The notes under the pieces were generated by a model. The model searched no databases. It had not been told where the DNA came from and saw only the letters and a program-made list of their open reading frames with translations. From Bosea sp. OAE506 (GTDB lineage: Bacteria; Pseudomonadota; Alphaproteobacteria; Rhizobiales; Beijerinckiaceae), in assembly GCF_040546595.1 (NCBI RefSeq), contig NZ_JBEPOB010000001.1, forward strand, positions 3,473,001-3,537,000: 64,000 bases of DNA. The letters are read 5' to 3'. Of this stretch, positions 60,782-64,000 are shown one piece after another. Position 1 is the first letter of the stretch. Each line of letters begins with the position of its first letter. Position numbers and translations under genes: made by a program.

Positions 60782-61066
60782 TCAGGCGAGATGTGTGGTT
60801 ACATATAGGTCGTTCCAGCCGGGATTCGAACGCTCGATGAGCGCGATTTTCCAGGCTCGGCGCCAGTGCTTGATGCGTTTCTCTTGGGCGATGGCTTCTT
60901 CGGGGGTGGCGTGATGCTCCGCATAGACGAGGCGCAAGGCGCCATGGCGAGCGGCGAACTCGGAACCTCGCCCCTCTCGATGGTCAGCGACGCGGCGAGA
61001 CAGTGAACGCGTCACGCCGACATAGAGGGTGCCGCCCTTCTTGCTCGCGAGTAGATACACCCACAT
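60782..61066 (-). CDS. Small GIY-YIG nuclease-family protein
   Basis: 94 residues from the ATG at 61066 (MWVYLLASKKGGTLYVGVTR). The GIY-YIG fold is recognisable: the GIY strand as VYLLAS, the YIG strand as TLYVGVT, the catalytic Arg in SLSRRVADHREG, and the downstream helix EEAIAQEKRIKHWRRAWKIA with NPGWNDLY. It is of the short COG2827-like group, called endonuclease by fold. It abuts (15 bases) the largest palindromic element of the window. No target or partner is known. Confidence 0.92.
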   Translation of the reverse strand: MWVYLLASKKGGTLYVGVTRSLSRRVADHREGRGSEFAARHGALRLVYAEHHATPEEAIAQEKRIKHWRRAWKIALIERSNPGWNDLYVTTHLA

Positions 61067-61081
61067 GCCAGCACCCCACGC

Positions 61082-61230
61082 CGTCGTCCCGGGCGAAGCG
61101 CAGCGTAGACCCGGGACCCATTCCGGAACAGTCGTAGGAGACGGACGAACGGGCCGAACGGAGCCCAAAGAGCTTCGTTCCGGAATGGGTCCCGGGTCGA
61201 CGCGGCTTGCGCCGCTTGCCCGGGACGACC
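61082..61230. repeat. Long composite palindromic element next to the GIY-YIG gene
   Basis: The largest palindrome seen. Outer arms GTCGTCCCGGGC (61083-61094) and GCCCGGGACGAC (61218-61229) are perfect complements, and so are the 21-bp inner arms at 61109-61129 and 61177-61197. About 47 bases of non-repetitive sequence lie at the centre. It fills most of the gap between GIY-YIG and adenine deaminase genes. Confidence 0.92.
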
Positions 61231-61309
61231 ACGTCAGGCTGGATAAATGTGTAGTGGCGGGCCTTGAGGCCGGTCCCATGCGAACCGATACAACCGGAAA
61301 GTCCGCCCC

Positions 61310-63010
61310 ATGACCGATGCCGCCACCCTCGCCCGCCGGATCGCCCAGGGACGCGGCGACGGGCCCGCCGACCTCGTGATCCGCGGGGCGCGGCTGCTCG
61401 ACCTGGTGACGGGCGCGTTGGTGGAATCCGACATCGCGCTCTGCGGCGATACGATCGTCGGCACCCATGGCCGCTACGAGGGCAAGGTCGAGCATGACGC
61501 CACCGGCCTGATCGCGGTGCCCGGCTTCATCGACACGCATCTGCATGTCGAATCCTCGCTGGTCACGCCGCTCGAATTCGAGCGCTGCGTGCTGCCCCAT
61601 GGCGTCACCACCGCGATCTGCGATCCCCACGAGATCGCCAATGTGCTCGGCGTCGACGGCATCACCTATTTTCTGGAATGCGCGCAGGCGATGCGGATGG
61701 ATCTTCGCGTCAATTTGTCGAGCTGCGTGCCGGCGACGCATCTGGAGACGGCGGGTGCGCGGCTGGAGGCCGGCGACCTGACGCCCTTGATGGACCATCC
61801 CAAGGTGATCGGTCTGGCGGAGTTCATGAACTTCCCGGGCGTGATCCATCGCGATCCCGGCTGCCTGGCCAAGCTCGTGGCCTTCTCGGACCGTCCTATC
61901 GACGGCCATGCGCCGCTGGTCCGCGGGATGGACCTCAACGCCTATCTCTCCGCGGGCATCCGCACCGACCATGAAACGACCACGGCCGACGAGGCGCGCG
62001 AGAAGCTCGCCAAGGGCATGGCCATCCTGATCCGCGAGGGCTCGGTCTCGAAAGACCTGCTGCAGCTGATCCCGCTGATCTCGCGCGACGCCTCGCCCTT
62101 CCTCGCCTTCTGCACGGATGACCGCAACCCGCTCGACATCGCCGAGGAAGGCCATCTCGACTTCATGATCCGCACCGCCATCGCCCGCGGCGCGGATGTG
62201 CTGGCGACCTATCGCATAGCCTCGCTCTCGGCGGCGCGGCTGTACGGCCTGTTCGACCGCGGCTTCATCGGCCCGGGCAAGCGCGCCGACATCGTGCTAG
62301 TCGAGGACCTCGCGGCCTGCTCGGTGAAGCGGGTCTTCGCTGGTGGACGGCTGGTCGAGGATGGGCTCTTTGCCGACCGCGTGCCGGTGGCCCCGGTCGG
62401 GCTCGGCAGCGTGAAGCGCCGGACGCTCACGGAGAGCGACTTCAGGGCAGTGGCCCGGGAGGGCGAAACGCCGGTGATCGGGGTGGTGCCCGGCCGCATC
62501 ATCACCGAGCGGCTGGCGATGCGGCTCCCGGTCCGCGACGGAGAGGCCCTGCCCGATTTCGATCAGGACGCGGTCAAGGTCACGGTGATCGAGCGCCATG
62601 GCAAGAGCGGCGGCATCGTCACGGGCTTCGTCCATGGCTTCGGCATGAAGAGCGGCGCGATCGCCTCCTCCGTCGGCCATGACAGCCATAATCTCTGCGT
62701 CGTCGGCGTCGACGAGGCCTCGATGGCCACCGCTGCCAACCGGCTGATCGCCATCGGCGGTGGCTTCGCGGTGGCCGATCGCGGGGTTGTGACGGCGGAA
62801 CTGGCGCTGCCGGTGGCAGGGCTGATGAGCGACCAGCCCTTCGAGACCGTGCGGCACGGGCTCGAGGATCTGCGCGCGGCCGCCAAGGCGCTCGGCGTGG
62901 TGCTGGCAGAGCCCTTCCTGCAGGTCGCTTTCCTGACGCTGCCGGTGATCCCGCATCTCAAGATCACCGACAAGGGGCTGGTCGATGTCGATGCGTTCGA
63001 CTTCGTGTAG
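61310..63010 (+). CDS. ade: Adenine deaminase
   Basis: 566-residue amidohydrolase that converts adenine to hypoxanthine for purine salvage. Metal-binding residues are in [20 protein letters not shown] and the [16 protein letters not shown] region typical of Ade. Later come [35 protein letters not shown] (catalytic Asp/His) and [20 protein letters not shown]. The C-terminal domain has [20 protein letters not shown]. The length agrees with bacterial Ade. It is flanked by palindromic elements and appears monocistronic. Confidence 0.95.
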   Translation: MTDAATLARRIAQGRGDGPADLVIRGARLLDLVTGALVESDIALCGDTIVGTHGRYEGKVEHDATGLIAVPGFIDTHLHVESSLVTPLEFERCVLPHGVTTAICDPHEIANVLGVDGITYFLECAQAMRMDLRVNLSSCVPATHLETAGARLEAGDLTPLMDHPKVIGLAEFMNFPGVIHRDPGCLAKLVAFSDRPIDGHAPLVRGMDLNAYLSAGIRTDHETTTADEAREKLAKGMAILIREGSVSKDLLQLIPLISRDASPFLAFCTDDRNPLDIAEEGHLDFMIRTAIARGADVLATYRIASLSAARLYGLFDRGFIGPGKRADIVLVEDLAACSVKRVFAGGRLVEDGLFADRVPVAPVGLGSVKRRTLTESDFRAVAREGETPVIGVVPGRIITERLAMRLPVRDGEALPDFDQDAVKVTVIERHGKSGGIVTGFVHGFGMKSGAIASSVGHDSHNLCVVGVDEASMATAANRLIAIGGGFAVADRGVVTAELALPVAGLMSDQPFETVRHGLEDLRAAAKALGVVLAEPFLQVAFLTLPVIPHLKITDKGLVDVDAFDFV

Positions 63011-63015
63011 CCGGC

Positions 63016-63122
63016 ACGTCATTCTCGGGCGAAGCGCAGCGCAGACCCGAGAATCTCCGGCAGGATGAGGCTTTGGCCTGCACCTGCCTTGAGATGCTCG
63101 GTTCAAGCCCGAGCATGACGCG
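63016..63122. repeat. Palindromic element (mixed arms) after ade
   Basis: The left half CACGTCATTCTCGGGCGAAG with GACCCGAGAATC is the complement-type of the right half at 59976. The right half GATGCTCGGTTCAAGCCCGA to GCATGACG is a different arm. Two half-elements thus bracket a 30-base spacer. It lies between convergent genes. Confidence 0.82.
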
Positions 63123-63126
63123 AAGC

Positions 63127-64000
63127 TCACTTCGCGAGCAGTTCCTCCGGCATTTCAATCCCTTCAGCCCGCGCCTTGGCACGCAGAGTCAGGCGCCGGA
63201 CGCCGGGCAGACGCGTGCCCTCCTGAGCCTCGATGGCGTGGACCAGCGCGCGCATGCGCTCGTCGAACCAGTTGCCGCCCATGGCGTGCGGGTCGATCGC
63301 GAGGATGAGCTGTCCGGTGTCGGGCGGGCCGCCCTCGGTATCGAGGAAGGAGGAGGCCTGAAAGCCGAAATGCGCGCCGACGAGGGCCGCGGCCAGGATC
63401 TCGACCATCATGGCCAGGGTCGCGCCCTTGGCGTCGCCGAGCGGGACCATGGTGCCGGCGAGCGCCGCAGCCGCATCCGTCGTCGGCTTGCCGTGGACGT
63501 CGAGCGCCCAGCCCTCGGGGATGGCTTGCCCCTTCTGCTTGGCGGCAACGATCGGGCCGCGGGCGACCTTGGATAGCGCCATGTCGATGACGACGGGCTC
63601 TCGCCCGGCCAGCGGCGCGGCAAAGGCGATCGGGTTGGTGCCGAAGACCGGCTTGGAGCCGCCCCAGGGCGCGATCGCGCCCGGCGTGTTGGCGAAGAGC
63701 ATGGCGACGAGGCCCTGCTCGGCGAGGCGCTCGACATGCAGGCCGGCGGCGCCGCAATGGTTCGAGCGGCGGATCGGCGCGGCGATGATGCCCTGCTCGC
63801 GGGCGAGGTCGGGGATTTCGGCGATGGCGAGGTCGATCGCCGGGTAGGCGAAGCCGTGGCCTGCATCGATCGCCAGCACGCCGGGCTTCGGCCGGCTCGC
63901 CTTGGGCACGACCTGCCCGTCGATCTTGCCGGCTTTCAGCATGGCGAGATAGGTCGGCACGCGCGACAGGCCGTGGCCCTTGAGCCCGTCCGCCTCGGCC
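63127..64000 (-). CDS. Ldh-family oxidoreductase (5' end outside window)
   Basis: Carboxy-terminal 291 residues of a second Ldh2/YlbC/DlgD-family NAD(P)-dependent dehydrogenase. The frame is open to the right edge (AEADGLKGHGLSRVPTYLAM), where the conserved GHxSHG-like His motif appears as GLKGHGLSR. RSNHCGAAGLHVERLAEQGL is the second family motif (SNHxGxAG). PWGGSKPVFGTNPIAFAAPL and PLGDAKGATLAMMVEILAAA follow. The SNHCGA form differs from the AHHIGR of the copy at 18656, so the two probably act on different substrates. Confidence 0.9.
   Translation of the reverse strand, partial: AEADGLKGHGLSRVPTYLAMLKAGKIDGQVVPKASRPKPGVLAIDAGHGFAYPAIDLAIAEIPDLAREQGIIAAPIRRSNHCGAAGLHVERLAEQGLVAMLFANTPGAIAPWGGSKPVFGTNPIAFAAPLAGREPVVIDMALSKVARGPIVAAKQKGQAIPEGWALDVHGKPTTDAAAALAGTMVPLGDAKGATLAMMVEILAAALVGAHFGFQASSFLDTEGGPPDTGQLILAIDPHAMGGNWFDERMRALVHAIEAQEGTRLPGVRRLTLRAKARAEGIEMPEELLAK

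Overview
The window looks like core chromosome of a high-GC alphaproteobacterium of the order Hyphomicrobiales (Rhizobiales), perhaps Bosea-like. That placement is inference from gene content: a lipoyl-fused pyruvate dehydrogenase E1 beta, glnB-glnA, a SUF operon with an Irr-type operator, gatC-gatA, and families of dispersed intergenic palindromes. No database search was run. I see no prophage, insertion sequence, CRISPR array or secretion island.

Layout. 1-5.3 kb: pdhB (cut by the edge) and pdhA, a broken ftsB-like gene, a possible SGNH-type membrane-anchored protein, tRNA-Lys(UUU), small proteins and a PRC-barrel protein. 5.4-9.1 kb: nnr, then glnB-glnA for nitrogen assimilation. 9.2-18 kb: an orphan glycosyltransferase, parE, a LysR regulator, an alpha/beta hydrolase, a DEAD-box helicase and a diguanylate cyclase. 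18-22 kb: an A-type Fe-S carrier, an Ldh-family dehydrogenase, MmcQ/YjbR and PhzF proteins. 22.1-28.9 kb, minus strand: a SUF operon in transcription order cysteine desulfurase, sufB, sufC, sufD, tautomerase, sufS, sufT, with a perfect TTAGAA-N3-TTCTAA palindrome upstream. 29-40 kb: alpha/beta hydrolase, tyrS, an interrupted DUF2272-like gene, a giant AsmA/YhdP-like protein, bcp, an M23 peptidase and purM-purN. 40-49.7 kb: a WYL regulator divergent from a GST, a molybdopterin oxidoreductase, MipA/OmpV, ndk, a second GST, an alcohol dehydrogenase and two GNATs. 49.9-59.9 kb: gatB, an RND efflux pair, an HlyD-like pair, then gatA and gatC. 60-64 kb: an MBL hydrolase, a GIY-YIG protein, adenine deaminase and a second Ldh-family enzyme (cut by the edge).

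Two things stand out. First, four genes that should be intact (ftsB-like, sufB, purN, RND permease) each carry one extra G/C that shifts the frame. The uniform pattern suggests base-calling or assembly error more than real decay. A fifth gene (DUF2272-like) instead carries an in-frame TAA. Second, at least eight long palindromic elements of two or three families occupy intergenic gaps. Five of them lie within 3.7 kb (59.5-63.1 kb), and the largest abuts a small GIY-YIG endonuclease-like gene.

The functions are mostly housekeeping: carbon entry to the TCA cycle, nitrogen assimilation, Fe-S biogenesis, purine synthesis and salvage, and tRNA charging. The accessory layer is efflux, glutathione transferases and orphan enzymes. 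The best candidates for something undescribed are the GIY-YIG/palindrome association, the tautomerase translationally coupled inside the SUF operon, and an unexplained structured segment at 46.2-46.6 kb.
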